From Desmonostoc vinosum HA7617-LM4 (GTDB taxonomy: Bacteria > Cyanobacteriota > Cyanobacteriia > Cyanobacteriales > Nostocaceae), in contig JAHHHC010000025.1 in the NCBI GenBank assembly GCA_019359515.1, positions 1 through 64,000 of the forward strand: 64,000 bases of DNA, written 5' to 3'. This document shows, in pieces, positions 46,106 through 55,038 of this stretch; position 1 is the first letter of the stretch; each line of letters starts with the position of its first letter. Under the pieces are notes generated by a model, which was not told the DNA's origin, ran no database searches, and saw nothing but the letters and a program-made list of their open reading frames with translations. The position numbers were made by a program, and so were the translations under genes.

Positions 46106-48304
46106 ATGCCTGATTTAGATAAAAGAGAATGGCTGCTGACCAATGGCTTAGGAAGTTTTGCCAGTGGCACAGTTTACGATATCCGCACGCGCACTTATCA
46201 TGGTTGGCTATTTGCCGCCACAAATCCACCCTCTGGGCGGACTCTTTTGATGTCACACTTAGAAGCTAGTTTGGAAGTATCAGGGGGCGTTGTCGCACTG
46301 GGGACAAATTTTTGGGGCAACCGTCAGATTGAGCCGGCAGGCTACAAACTGCTACGCTGCTTTGATATTAATCCAGTTCCTAAATGGATTTGGGGTGAAG
46401 GTAACTGGCAGTTAACTAGGCAGTTGATGATGCCGTATGGCGTAGAGGCTAGGGGGGAACTAGGGGAAGACACGGGGACGCGGGGACGCGGTGAGACAGC
46501 GCTGCAAGAGGGTTTCCCTCCGACTGCGTTAGCGGGGGACGCGGAGAAATTGCTCTCCGTGTCCCCGCATCTCCCATTCTCTGCGTCTACTTCTCCCTAT
46601 TCCCAATTTTGCCATCGCATTTTAATTCAGTATCGCTATGAGGGAAGTGAGACAGCAATTTTGCGGCTGCGACTGCTAATAGCCGATCGCGACTTTCATA
46701 GCCAGCAAATTGCTGCTAATTCCGACTTACATTTCTCGCAGTTACTGGGGCAGCAGCAAGTTTGTTTGCAAGCAATCAACTCTGGTCAATTTGGCACACC
46801 TTGGCATTTGCGCTGGACACAAGGAGATTATCAACGAGACACAGTTTGGTATTGGAATTATGGATTATCAGAGGAAACACAACGGGGTTTAAGCGATCGC
46901 GAAGACCTTTACAGTCCGGGTTACTTAACAGTCACTCTCCAACCTGGAGATGCAGTGACTCTGGAAGCACAAGTTGGTTTTCCCGATCCCCAGCAAAGCG
47001 TTCTCACCTGCGATACCTTTACAGAAGCCGTAGAGGCAGAAGAGGAAAGGCTAAAAAGTTATTGGTCATTAGCAATTGACAAAGGACAAAGAACCAATGA
47101 CAAAGCGCAAAGTCTGGGCGCTGGCTTCCAGCGATCAGAACTTTGTAAGAGAGGACAAATCTGGCAGCAACTCCTCAAAGCTGGAGATCAGTTTATCGTC
47201 TATCGAGCCTCAATCGCTGGCCCGACCATTATTGCTGGTTATCACTGGTTTAATGACTGGGGACGCGATACCTTGATTGCCTTACCGGGATTGGCATTAG
47301 TTCCACAACGCTTTGACTTAGCAAAAGGATTATTGCGAACTTTCGGACACCACTGTCGTCACGGTTTGATTCCTAATGCATTTCCCGATGTTGATGGTGA
47401 GCCGTTTTATAACAGTATTGATGCAGCGCTGTGGTGGATTGAAACTCTAGGGCTTTATCTGGAAGCTACTCAAGACTGGGAGTTCCTAGCAGAGCAATTT
47501 CCAGTAGTGCAGCAAATTCATAAAGCCTTTGTTGGTGGTACGCGCTATAACATCCAAGCTGATGCTACTGATGGCTTAATTGGTTGGGATGCGCGTGGTG
47601 TGGCCCTAACTTGGATGGATGCTGTAATTGGGGCACAGCCTGTTACTCCCCGGCGTGGAAAGGCAGTGGAAATCAACGCCCTGTGGTATTCCGCTTTATG
47701 TTGGGTGAGTCAGTGGGCAGAACGTTTAAGCCAGTTGGAGTTTGGCGAACCAACGCGTCTGGCCAAACAATCACAGCGTTATATCCAACAAGCGCAACAA
47801 GTAAAAGCCTCACTGCAAAAGTTTTGGAATCCTCAGCTAAATTATTTTTACGATACTATAGAACCGGACGATCGCCGAAATTCTCAAGTTCGTCCGAATG
47901 CAGTTTTAGCTCTGTCGTTACACCACTGCGGCTTTTCTGTACAGCAAGGGCGGCAGGTATTAGATCTGGCAACTGCCAAATTACTCACTCCTTACGGACT
48001 TCGCAGCCTTTCTCCCAGCGATCCAGAATATGTAGGTAAGTACCAAGGCAGCTTATATGAACGCGATCGCGCCTACCATCAAGGCAGTGTTTGGAGTTGG
48101 CTAATTGGCCCATATATTCGTGCTTGGCAGCGTTTTTACCCCCAACAGCCCCTACCTTTTGATTGGCAACCTCTACTAGATCACTTTCTGTGTGATGCTT
48201 GCCTTGGCTCTATTTCAGAGATTTTTGATGGCGACTTGCCACATTTGCCCAAGGGAGCGATCGCTCAAGCGTGGTCAGTGGCTGAGGTCATCCGTCATTA
48301 CTAG
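46106..48304 (+). CDS. Amylo-alpha-1,6-glucosidase / glycogen-debranching-type enzyme
   Basis: 732 residues. The N-terminal domain begins REWLLTNGLGSFASGTV, with TRTYHGWLFAA. The C-terminal (alpha/alpha)6 catalytic domain has AGYHWFNDWGRDTLIALPGL and LIGWDARGVALTWMDA, carrying the acidic residues of this family. It should hydrolyse alpha-1,6 branch stubs in glycogen. Residues about 115-168 are encoded by an inserted repeat (GACGCGGGGACGCGG, GAGGGTTTCCCTCC). A second short insertion, about 326-350, contains a GACAAAGGACAAAG repeat. Without them the length would fit the family better. Confidence 0.93.
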   Translation: MPDLDKREWLLTNGLGSFASGTVYDIRTRTYHGWLFAATNPPSGRTLLMSHLEASLEVSGGVVALGTNFWGNRQIEPAGYKLLRCFDINPVPKWIWGEGNWQLTRQLMMPYGVEARGELGEDTGTRGRGETALQEGFPPTALAGDAEKLLSVSPHLPFSASTSPYSQFCHRILIQYRYEGSETAILRLRLLIADRDFHSQQIAANSDLHFSQLLGQQQVCLQAINSGQFGTPWHLRWTQGDYQRDTVWYWNYGLSEETQRGLSDREDLYSPGYLTVTLQPGDAVTLEAQVGFPDPQQSVLTCDTFTEAVEAEEERLKSYWSLAIDKGQRTNDKAQSLGAGFQRSELCKRGQIWQQLLKAGDQFIVYRASIAGPTIIAGYHWFNDWGRDTLIALPGLALVPQRFDLAKGLLRTFGHHCRHGLIPNAFPDVDGEPFYNSIDAALWWIETLGLYLEATQDWEFLAEQFPVVQQIHKAFVGGTRYNIQADATDGLIGWDARGVALTWMDAVIGAQPVTPRRGKAVEINALWYSALCWVSQWAERLSQLEFGEPTRLAKQSQRYIQQAQQVKASLQKFWNPQLNYFYDTIEPDDRRNSQVRPNAVLALSLHHCGFSVQQGRQVLDLATAKLLTPYGLRSLSPSDPEYVGKYQGSLYERDRAYHQGSVWSWLIGPYIRAWQRFYPQQPLPFDWQPLLDHFLCDACLGSISEIFDGDLPHLPKGAIAQAWSVAEVIRHY

Positions 48305-48356
48305 GGACTGGGTAATGGGTAGGATTTGTTAAGAATATTGGTAAATACTTTTTAAA

Positions 48357-48430
48357 TGGCTCAGGTCTGACTTGAACAGACGACCCCAGGCTTATGAGTC
48401 CCGTGCTCTAACCAACTGAGCTACTGAGCC
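48357..48430 (-). tRNA. tRNA with CAU anticodon, probably elongator tRNA-Met
   Basis: The minus strand folds as a cloverleaf: acceptor GGCTCAG with CTGAGCC, D arm GCTC/GAGC, anticodon loop CTCATAA and T arm GTCTG/CAGAC with TTCAAGT. A73 is the discriminator; CCA is not encoded. The anticodon stem CGGGA/GCCTG has an A31-G39 mismatch and one G-U pair. tRNA-Ile with a lysidine-modified CAU is the alternative; overall resemblance favours Met. Confidence 0.93.
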
Positions 48431-48600
48431 TTAATTATTCACATCGTTTATAAGCATAGCATATAAATCTGGCTACAGCCAGATTTATTGCAACTAATTT
48501 GTTTTTTTGTGAAAAAAGAGGTGGATGTGGTTCGACTTGGCTCACCAACCGGGGGATGAGGGAGAAAATTTCTCCGCGTCCCCAGTACCCCCATTCCCAC

Positions 48601-48631
48601 ACACAGTAAAAGAGGGAGTTTTTCTCCCTCA
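48601..48631 (-). terminator. Terminator of the LysM-M23 peptidase gene
   Basis: On the minus strand GAGGGAG, loop AAAAA, CTCCCTC, then TTTTACTG. It is 40 bp beyond the stop of the M23 gene and correctly oriented. Confidence 0.7.
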
Positions 48632-48669
48632 GCAAACAAAGCAATTTGTTAATTACGAACAGCTAAGAA

Positions 48670-50925
48670 TTACACGCGTTCCGGTAGCATGGCTATTGGA
48701 TTAACAGCACCTTTCCCGGATGGGTGAATTTCAAAGTGACTGTGTGGGCCAGTGCTGAAACCAGTGCTACCCATTTCAGCAATTTGTTGTCCTTGCTGTA
48801 CTTCTTGACCTACTTGTACTAAAATCCGGCTATTGTGACCATAGCGAGTCAAGCTGCCATCAGGATGACGGATATCTACAAGCTTGCCGTAACCACCTTT
48901 GTTCCAACCAGCTTTTTCTACCACACCATTAGCTGCTGAAAAAATGGGGGTGCCAGTGGAGTTGGCGATATCAATTCCTCTGTGCATTCTTCCCCAACGC
49001 CAGCCATAGCCAGAGGTCAGAGTGCCTTTTGCTGGCCAAGCAAAGGCTACAATCGAGGTAGGTGAGGGAGATGTAAACTCATCAGCTGGCTTGGGCAGGT
49101 ATTGATCAACTGCTGCCAAAGGCGGTACTGGAGAAACTTTAGTTCCTCGCATTCTGCCCAAGGATTCAGAAGAATTCACACCTACAGGGGGTGTTGCTAT
49201 TCTTCTAGCTGGTAAATTACCAGAAGGAGTCCACTGACTACCACCCTGATTAGGCAGAAATTCTGGATTGACTGGCTCATCGCTAGTGGGGCGAATGGCA
49301 CGGAATTCCGACTTAATAGGTGGCAGGACGGCGTTATAGTTAGAACTAATAGGTGTAGGAACTGCAATCGGTATCGCTACTCTATTTCGTTGACTAACGG
49401 AGTTAGAACTGACAAAGTTACTAGGCTGAGGGATAGGAATTTGCAACGCAGCGGTGTTGGTTTCGTTAGCTGTTGGTACAACTAAGTTCCCAGATTGCTG
49501 AGCGCGGTATTTTGCCTGTAACCTTTGAATTTCTGCTTGTAAGCTTTGTAGACGTGCGCTTCTGGCCCTAGCTACCTTTTGAGGTGCTTTTCTAGGTAGC
49601 TGCATTTCAGCAAAAGCTTTGGGCATTGGTGTTTCACCACCCACACCATATAGGCTAGGAACGGTGGGGGCTGTTGTTGGGAGGGTTGTACCTGTCTGAA
49701 GCTGACTAGCCGCACTTGCTGATGTCGGGATGTTAACACTGCTATTGTCAGCAATTACTGGTAATTGTGAAGCGGCAGGTAAATTCAAGTTGATCCCAGC
49801 TGTATTCACAGGTGGTGTAGCTACCTTGGGAATACTACTGGGCTGTGCAAAAGTAGGTCTAGCTGCATTGGTGCGAACTTTGGTTGCAGGGATCACCAGC
49901 TTTTGACTGATTCGCAGTTGATTGGGGTTGCTAATATTGTTAGCTTTGACTAGTTCGGCTATGGAAGTGCGGTAACGGTTGGCGATCGCTGCTAATGTAT
50001 CTCCAGGCTTAACTTCATAGGCCGTTGAGGCTGAAGTTGCAACAATTGTTGGTGTAGCTGGTGGTACAGGTATTGTTACTTGCTCAAACGATGCACCTGC
50101 TTCTCTGTTTTGTTTTAATTTCGAGATGAGATTCTCTCTGTTGGTCTCAGAAAGAGTTCCTGAGCGCGCGATAAAATTTTTCTCAACAACAGTTGTCGGT
50201 TGTCCTAATTCAAAACCAGCTTTTGATAAATTTTTGGTCTCCCCAGACCGCAACTCCGCCAGACTCTTTCTTAAACGGTTCGATTTTTCTTGTAGACGAT
50301 ACAGTGCAAACTCTTGCTGTGCTTTGAGTTGTACGTCAACTTGATCATTGCTGATCGTGCCAGATGCCGCTACTGTTTTTGGATAAGTAGCCTCGGACGT
50401 GTTTTTCTCTGGCTGGTTAACTGTGGTATTGCTCAGTCCCTTTACTGCTTGGGGTTGCAAGTAATTGAGATTTTTATCTACTGCTTTGGAAAGGGTTTCT
50501 GATGCCGGAACTGGTACAGACATTCCACTTGCAGCAATTTGCCATTTAGCTTCAAGCCCTGGTACTTGTGAAACTGCTGTTGGTTCCACTATGACAGGAT
50601 TTTCAGGCACGCTCGCTAATGAGACGGCTGGGGATTCCAGTTTTGCGGAGGCAAATTTCACCTTCACCTTAGTGTCAGGAGCAGCTGGAATTGCTGAGGT
50701 TGCCTTTTGACTACCTACAGGTGCTGCTGCTTGGGCTTGATCGCTTTGCCGAGTCACCAAAAGGCTAGTTGCTCCCATGGAGATGGCCAAGCCAATCATG
50801 GCAGCTTTTGTCCGCACCCGGCGGTTGATTTTGGGATTATTCACATTCAGATGTTCTACCGGGGCATCATCGCTGGGGGTATTTTTCAACACAGCCTTTA
50901 CTCTCTTTTTAAATGCTCGTTTCAA
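48670..50925 (-). CDS. LysM and M23 peptidase, cell-wall hydrolase
   Basis: 751 residues. A single membrane segment or uncleaved signal (about 38-58, AAMIGLAISMGATSLLV) is followed by a long Pro/Ser/Ala-rich linker, one LysM domain (about 300-345, YEVKPGDTLAAIANRYRTSI) and another linker. The C-terminal LytM/M23 domain has zinc ligands in MHRGIDIA, then RYGHNS and GPHSHFEIHPSG. The active-site set is complete. It should cut peptide cross-links in peptidoglycan, or act as a NlpD/EnvC-like activator. Nearby repeats do not enter the frame. The ~800-bp upstream gap includes an sRNA candidate and a 26-codon ORF. Confidence 0.95.
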   Translation of the reverse strand: MKRAFKKRVKAVLKNTPSDDAPVEHLNVNNPKINRRVRTKAAMIGLAISMGATSLLVTRQSDQAQAAAPVGSQKATSAIPAAPDTKVKVKFASAKLESPAVSLASVPENPVIVEPTAVSQVPGLEAKWQIAASGMSVPVPASETLSKAVDKNLNYLQPQAVKGLSNTTVNQPEKNTSEATYPKTVAASGTISNDQVDVQLKAQQEFALYRLQEKSNRLRKSLAELRSGETKNLSKAGFELGQPTTVVEKNFIARSGTLSETNRENLISKLKQNREAGASFEQVTIPVPPATPTIVATSASTAYEVKPGDTLAAIANRYRTSIAELVKANNISNPNQLRISQKLVIPATKVRTNAARPTFAQPSSIPKVATPPVNTAGINLNLPAASQLPVIADNSSVNIPTSASAASQLQTGTTLPTTAPTVPSLYGVGGETPMPKAFAEMQLPRKAPQKVARARSARLQSLQAEIQRLQAKYRAQQSGNLVVPTANETNTAALQIPIPQPSNFVSSNSVSQRNRVAIPIAVPTPISSNYNAVLPPIKSEFRAIRPTSDEPVNPEFLPNQGGSQWTPSGNLPARRIATPPVGVNSSESLGRMRGTKVSPVPPLAAVDQYLPKPADEFTSPSPTSIVAFAWPAKGTLTSGYGWRWGRMHRGIDIANSTGTPIFSAANGVVEKAGWNKGGYGKLVDIRHPDGSLTRYGHNSRILVQVGQEVQQGQQIAEMGSTGFSTGPHSHFEIHPSGKGAVNPIAMLPERV

Positions 50926-51070
50926 AGACGACCTCCTAATGATCGCTAGCGCTTAACTGACCTCGATTTTTAAGTTGGATACTAGTCAATGATGTAGATC
51001 ACAACGAACCATAGATCAAGATCACATTCACCAGAGATGCTTAAGCAAGATTAACTCGCTTCTCTGATTT

Positions 51071-51160
51071 AGACAAGTTCACACTTATTAGCAAAACTTA
51101 AGATTTGCTGTGTTCACTTGTCTTAACCACTCCTCACACTTTGAAGACGTTTGCTTTTTA
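51071..51160 (+). ncRNA. Yfr1-like small RNA candidate
   Basis: ACTCCTCACAC at 51129-51139 is the 11-nt ultraconserved single-stranded motif of the cyanobacterial Yfr1 sRNA. Directly before it is a long stem: AGACAAGT/ACTTGTCT, ACAC/GTGT and AGCAAA/TTTGCT (51071-51123). A TTTTT run lies at 51156-51160. The expected GC-rich terminator hairpin after the motif is not evident, so this is tentative. The minus-strand reading shows GAGGAG instead, a ribosome-binding-like site, so chance cannot be excluded. Confidence 0.4.
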
Positions 51161-51210
51161 ACAGCTTTCCGCGCTTGTCTTGCTGCAATCGCGGGGACTA
51201 GACAAACAGA

Positions 51211-51291
51211 TTAATCTGCCAAGTCCTCTGTCGCCGTCAAAAATTGAACTGCCGCGACCTCTGGAAAAGCTATGTCCTCTACTGTAGACAT
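51211..51291 (-). CDS. Possible 26-residue ORF upstream of the M23 gene
   Basis: MSTVEDIAFPEVAAVQFLTA..., ending at a TAA inside the palindrome CAGATTAATCTG. There is no ribosome-binding site and no known family. It lies 285 bp ahead of the peptidase start on the same strand. Confidence 0.2.
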   Translation of the reverse strand: MSTVEDIAFPEVAAVQFLTATEDLAD

Positions 51292-51724
51292 TTTCAAGAT
51301 GTTTTCACCGAATCCGCCATCCCATCACGAGACTTTACGTTGATTATTCCCTAAAAGACAACCGTATGATCTCGTCGCCAGTTTTGAGCTTTTTTCCCAG
51401 GTAAGTCGAGCTAAAATAGCTCAAATACTCTATTAGACTGGGTTTCGCTACTTTTGTTTCCCAATTTAAGATGATTCAAATTCATCAAAATCTATCATTC
51501 AAATTTCGTATTTTTCCAAGTTTTATATACAAATTTCTTATATTATTTCGTCCTAGTTCGTCAGTATTTTTAGCGACAATTTGAGAAGAATGTCAAGTAT
51601 CAGTATATTAACCTACATTATATTTACGAGTACAAGAGTATTTTTAAGCTGTAAAAATCACTCAATATAATTAAGTGCTGGGAAAATTCAAGTATTCTCA
51701 CGTAATAAATATAAATTTTAAAAA
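51292..51724. other. Intergenic, AT-rich, no feature identified
   Basis: Lies between the region upstream of the M23 gene and the stop of trmL. I looked for a c-di-AMP (ydaO) riboswitch, which can precede cell-wall hydrolase genes, and found no convincing match. Confidence 0.5.
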
Positions 51725-52189
51725 CTATTGTAAATAACCCAACTGACGCCGAGCTTCAAACAAACCGATGGCTACACTTACTGACAAATTTAAGCTGCGA
51801 ACTCCAGGTTGAGCCATAGGAATATAGAGGTTAGCCGCTGTGATTGAAAGAACATCTGGTGATAAACCAGTAGTTTCACTGCCAAACAATAACCAGTCAT
51901 CAGCTTGAAACTGGAAGTCTACATAATTGTAATTTCCTCTGACTGTAAAACCTAACCATCTACCTCCACGCTCCTGATGGAGGTTTTTAAAGGCTTCTAG
52001 CGATTCGTGGTAGTTCAATTTAACGTAGGGCCAGTAATCTAAACCAGCCCTTTTGAGGTAGCGATCGCTAATTTCAAATCCCAAAGGCCCAACCAAATGT
52101 AACTCAGTACCCGTAGCAGCACAAGTACGAGCAATATTACCTGTGTTAGGTGGAATTTGCGGGTGAATTAAAACTACCTTAAGCATCAT
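51725..52189 (-). CDS. trmL: tRNA (cytidine/uridine 34-2'-O)-methyltransferase
   Basis: 154 residues, the minimal SPOUT (trefoil-knot) methyltransferase. LKVVLIHPQIPPNTGNIARTCAATG is the conserved start. LLFGSETTGLS and the knot motif IPMAQPGVRSLNLSVSVAIGLFEARRQL follow. It methylates the ribose at wobble position 34 of tRNA-Leu isoacceptors. Full length, intact and monocistronic here. Confidence 0.96.
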   Translation of the reverse strand: MMLKVVLIHPQIPPNTGNIARTCAATGTELHLVGPLGFEISDRYLKRAGLDYWPYVKLNYHESLEAFKNLHQERGGRWLGFTVRGNYNYVDFQFQADDWLLFGSETTGLSPDVLSITAANLYIPMAQPGVRSLNLSVSVAIGLFEARRQLGYLQ

Positions 52190-52711
52190 CCTTATGGTTT
52201 ATGTATTGTATAAAGTAATATATGAAAAATGTAAAATCTACCAATCGGCAGAGGCTATATATAGGTTTTATTAATAATTACTAAGCGATCGCCATCGATT
52301 AGATTTTTAAAATGAATTTTGGCGAATGGAGAATTGAGAATGGGAAATTTTTTTGAGTACAAAATAAATTTACATCTGTCTTGAGACAGAATTTACATTT
52401 TCTGGAGAGTATTTACTTAATCCTAGAAAACGCATTCAATTATTTCTCGTATCAAACAGTTTTTAGCTGGATAAAGGACTGACAAATAATAAAATATCCC
52501 ATCGCTTTGGGCGCAGGGGAGGCAGGGGGAGAAGCAATCAACATTCATTCCCCAGTCCTCACAGGTGTAGGTATTTTACATTCAATCCGAAAAAGCCTAT
52601 TTTTTCGTTTCAAAATCTTTCTCCGCGTCCCCCCGTCTCCCCGTCTCCGCGTCGATCAAAACGCAAAATATTAAAAACCTACACCTGTCAGAGTCCCCAG
52701 TCCCAAAAAAA
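52190..52711. repeat. Intergenic with short repeat tracts
   Basis: Contains GGCAGGGGGAG and CCGCGTCCCCCCGTCTCCCC tracts (52510-52655) and ACACCTGTCAGAG near 52682, similar to CACAGGTGTAG near 52560. No gene. Confidence 0.6.
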
Positions 52712-53851
52712 TTAAGCTACCGAAGACGAACACAATTTGTTTTCAAGTTCGATTTCGCGCTCATGGGTGGCTGCTATAGCTTGAGTGATGACTCGCTGGG
52801 AATCAAAGCCGACTGTGTATAGCTGCAACCACTGTTGGGCTTCGTTGCCTTCGCGGAGGATTTTGTGCAGAGGCGAGAGGAAACAGCTAAATCCTTGTTG
52901 TTTGGCGATCGCCCAAACGTTTTGATAGAGTTCAGCAATCCAATCTCTAGCTAAAATGGTTCTACCATCCTGCCAATGCCTCAGCTGAGCATCTAGACTG
53001 GCTGTAGCCGCTGCTGTTTCGTTGGCAGCAGTTACAGCGATGAGTTCTTCAGGCGAGAATATACTTTGGGTTAGTGGGTCAATACTAGGGTTATCTATAA
53101 CTTGTAATAAACGTGCTTCTAGAAAAGCGGTGATTGCCAACAAGGCGATTGGATCTGTAACTAAATCACATATTCGCAGTTCCAGACGATTCAGTTCATA
53201 GGGGCGGCGATCGCCATTTGGTCGTACTGATGTCCACAAGTGGCGCACATTTTGCATCGTACCAGCAGCTAACTGATTTTCTACCCACTCAATATGATCA
53301 GCATGGCTAGCAAATAAAGGTACATAGCTAGGCGTTTGCGGGAATAAACCCCAACGAGTGGAGTGATAGCCAGTTGCTTTCTTATCTAAAAAGGGAGATG
53401 CGGCGCTGAGTGCGAGAAATAAGGGTGCTTCCATGCGAATTATTCGACACGCCCGCATCAATAATTCTGGATCACTGATACCTATATTGATATGAACGCT
53501 GGCGGTAACTACTTTTGTGCCGTAGGTTTGCTCAATGTAGTCGTGGTAAGGATTAGAGGGATCGGAACGCATGAAGCGATCGCTATCACCCAACGATAAA
53601 GTACTTCCTGGAATTAGAGTGTAATCTCCCAGGCGCTTGAGATAATTTCGCAACTGTCGCCGAGGACGCAGCAAGGCGCACAACAGATATTCATAGTCAC
53701 GACACGGGTTTGTGACATATTCAACATTGCGGCTATCTGGCTCTCGCATAAACCCATCTAACGCCGCGACAATCTTGTCGGAGAGACCGACGATTTCACC
53801 TTGAGACGTGCCGGTGTATATCTCGATCTCAAAGCCTTTCGATAAGACCAC
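52712..53851 (-). CDS. gshA: Glutamate-cysteine ligase (cyanobacterial type)
   Basis: 379 residues of the GCS2-like cyanobacterial family: FEIEIYTGTSQGEIVGLSDKI at the start, a CRDYEYLLCALLRPRRQLRNYL segment, then GSTLSLGD and the conserved TASVHINIGI. It catalyses the first, ATP-dependent step of glutathione synthesis (gamma-glutamylcysteine). Complete and uninterrupted. The ATG has TCTCCTCGG (CCGAGGAGA on its own strand) as a good ribosome-binding site. Confidence 0.94.
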   Translation of the reverse strand: MVLSKGFEIEIYTGTSQGEIVGLSDKIVAALDGFMREPDSRNVEYVTNPCRDYEYLLCALLRPRRQLRNYLKRLGDYTLIPGSTLSLGDSDRFMRSDPSNPYHDYIEQTYGTKVVTASVHINIGISDPELLMRACRIIRMEAPLFLALSAASPFLDKKATGYHSTRWGLFPQTPSYVPLFASHADHIEWVENQLAAGTMQNVRHLWTSVRPNGDRRPYELNRLELRICDLVTDPIALLAITAFLEARLLQVIDNPSIDPLTQSIFSPEELIAVTAANETAAATASLDAQLRHWQDGRTILARDWIAELYQNVWAIAKQQGFSCFLSPLHKILREGNEAQQWLQLYTVGFDSQRVITQAIAATHEREIELENKLCSSSVA

Positions 53852-53953
53852 TTTAATTCTCCTCGGCTCTCCTAATGCCTATAAATTGTATCGAATTAGA
53901 CGATTTTTTGCATTGAGTTAAGTAATCTAAATTAAAAATGCTTCAATCCCACA

Positions 53954-54082
53954 TTAAAAAATGATTAATTCTCCTGCTGCACTCATTTCCAGGTTTAAAT
54001 CGCTATTGGTAATACACAATTGATAAAATTGCTCATCGGTTAAATGAGCGATCGCTTCTAGGTTTAGCACAATAGTATTCAT
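53954..54082 (-). pseudogene. Truncated Uma2-family (DUF820) gene
   Basis: 42 codons from ATG 54082 reading MNTIVLNLEAIAHLTDEQFY, then CITNSDLNLEMSAAGELIIF and stop. The LTDEQF-QLC---SDL--E-SA-GELI pattern matches the first 40 residues of Uma2 endonuclease-like proteins, normally about 190 residues. The usual continuation (MPPTGG) is missing, and nothing similar follows. It starts 18 bp after the recR stop with an AGGAAAGG ribosome-binding site, so it may still be translated. Confidence 0.75.
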
Positions 54083-54100
54083 TAAACCTTTCCTCGTGCC

Positions 54101-54697
54101 TTAATCTAATTCTCGGCGTCCTTCTAAGGCTCTTGCCAGCGTCACCTCGTCGGCGTACTCCAAATCGCCACCTACAGGTAAACCAAAAGCAATGCGTGTC
54201 ACTTTGGTAAATGGTTTCAGTAGTTGACCTATATATAATGTGGTTGTCTCCCCTTCTATACTCGGACTAATTGCCAAAATCACCTCTTGGGGTTGTTGCT
54301 GACTCACGCGGCGTTGCAGGGCGGTGATAGTTAGCTGTTCTGGGCCGACACCATCTATTGGGGAAATTACTCCACCTAAGACGTGATACTTACCTTTGAA
54401 CTCGCGAGTTTTTTCTAGAGCAATCACATCGCGAGAATCTGCGACTACGCAAATAGTAGTGTGATCTCGGTTGGGACTGCGGCAGATTTCACAAATCGGT
54501 TCAGCCGAGAGGTGAAAGCAAACAGAACACAAACCGACTTGTTTTTTGGCCTCAATTAAGGCTGCTGCTAAAGCCTCTACTTCTGCTTCTGGTCGTTTCA
54601 AAATATGCAATGCCAAACGTTGGGCTGATTTGGGCCCTACTCCTGGCAAGCGTTGCAGTTGCTCAATTAAGCGTGCTAAAGGACGTGTGTAAGCCGT
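54101..54697 (-). CDS. recR: Recombination protein RecR, apparently with an ACG start
   Basis: 198 residues if started at ACG 54697. [17 protein letters not shown] is the RecR helix-hairpin-helix. A C4 zinc finger ([16 protein letters not shown]) and a Toprim domain ([32 protein letters not shown]) follow. The usual N-terminus [14 protein letters not shown] is encoded just upstream of the first TTG. The codon ahead of AYTRPL is ACG, placed 8 bases after GGAG, exactly where ATG should stand. RecR loads RecA at gaps together with RecO. The alternative start, TTG 54649, removes part of the N-terminal helix. Confidence 0.93.
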   Translation of the reverse strand, partial: TAYTRPLARLIEQLQRLPGVGPKSAQRLALHILKRPEAEVEALAAALIEAKKQVGLCSVCFHLSAEPICEICRSPNRDHTTICVVADSRDVIALEKTREFKGKYHVLGGVISPIDGVGPEQLTITALQRRVSQQQPQEVILAISPSIEGETTTLYIGQLLKPFTKVTRIAFGLPVGGDLEYADEVTLARALEGRRELD

Positions 54698-54811
54698 TGT
54701 CTTGTCTCCAGAATATTCTCACCTTTTCTATAATGACATCTGTTTGGAAAATGGGGATTGGGGAAGGTGGGGCCTCTTATGGGTAGGTTTTTTAGATTTC
54801 GCGTTTTGGTT

Positions 54812-54999
54812 GACGCGGGGACGCGGGGACGCGGGGACGCGGGGACGCGGAGAGTCCCCATAACTAAAGCTAGGGGATTCAAGCAAGGAAAACATTTTTT
54901 GCCTCCACGACTTTAGTCGGGGGCTTTTGACCAGTGCTTCGACCTTGAGAAGGGTCGCGCTCCGCGTCTCCCCTTCCCCGCGTCTCCGCGTCTTCTTGG
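54812..54999. repeat. 170-bp dispersed repeat, copy 2 (inverted relative to 27.1 kb)
   Basis: Starts with four GACGCGGG units, then the reverse complement of the 27114-27290 element: GTCCCCATAACTAAAGCTAG, CTCCACGACTTTAGTCGGGG, GACCTTGAGAAGGGTC and the CCTTCCCCGCGTCTCCGCG tail. The palindromes TCCCCATAACTAAAGCTAGGGG and CCACGACTTTAGTCGGGG differ slightly from copy 1. Confidence 0.85.
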
Positions 55000-55038
55000 T
55001 AATGGGGATTGGGGAATTGATGATTTTCTCATCTTCGC

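Noticed and set aside
50926-51724. c-di-AMP (ydaO) riboswitch upstream of the M23 gene
   Set aside because: Such riboswitches can precede cell-wall hydrolase genes, but I could not match the consensus core on the minus strand.
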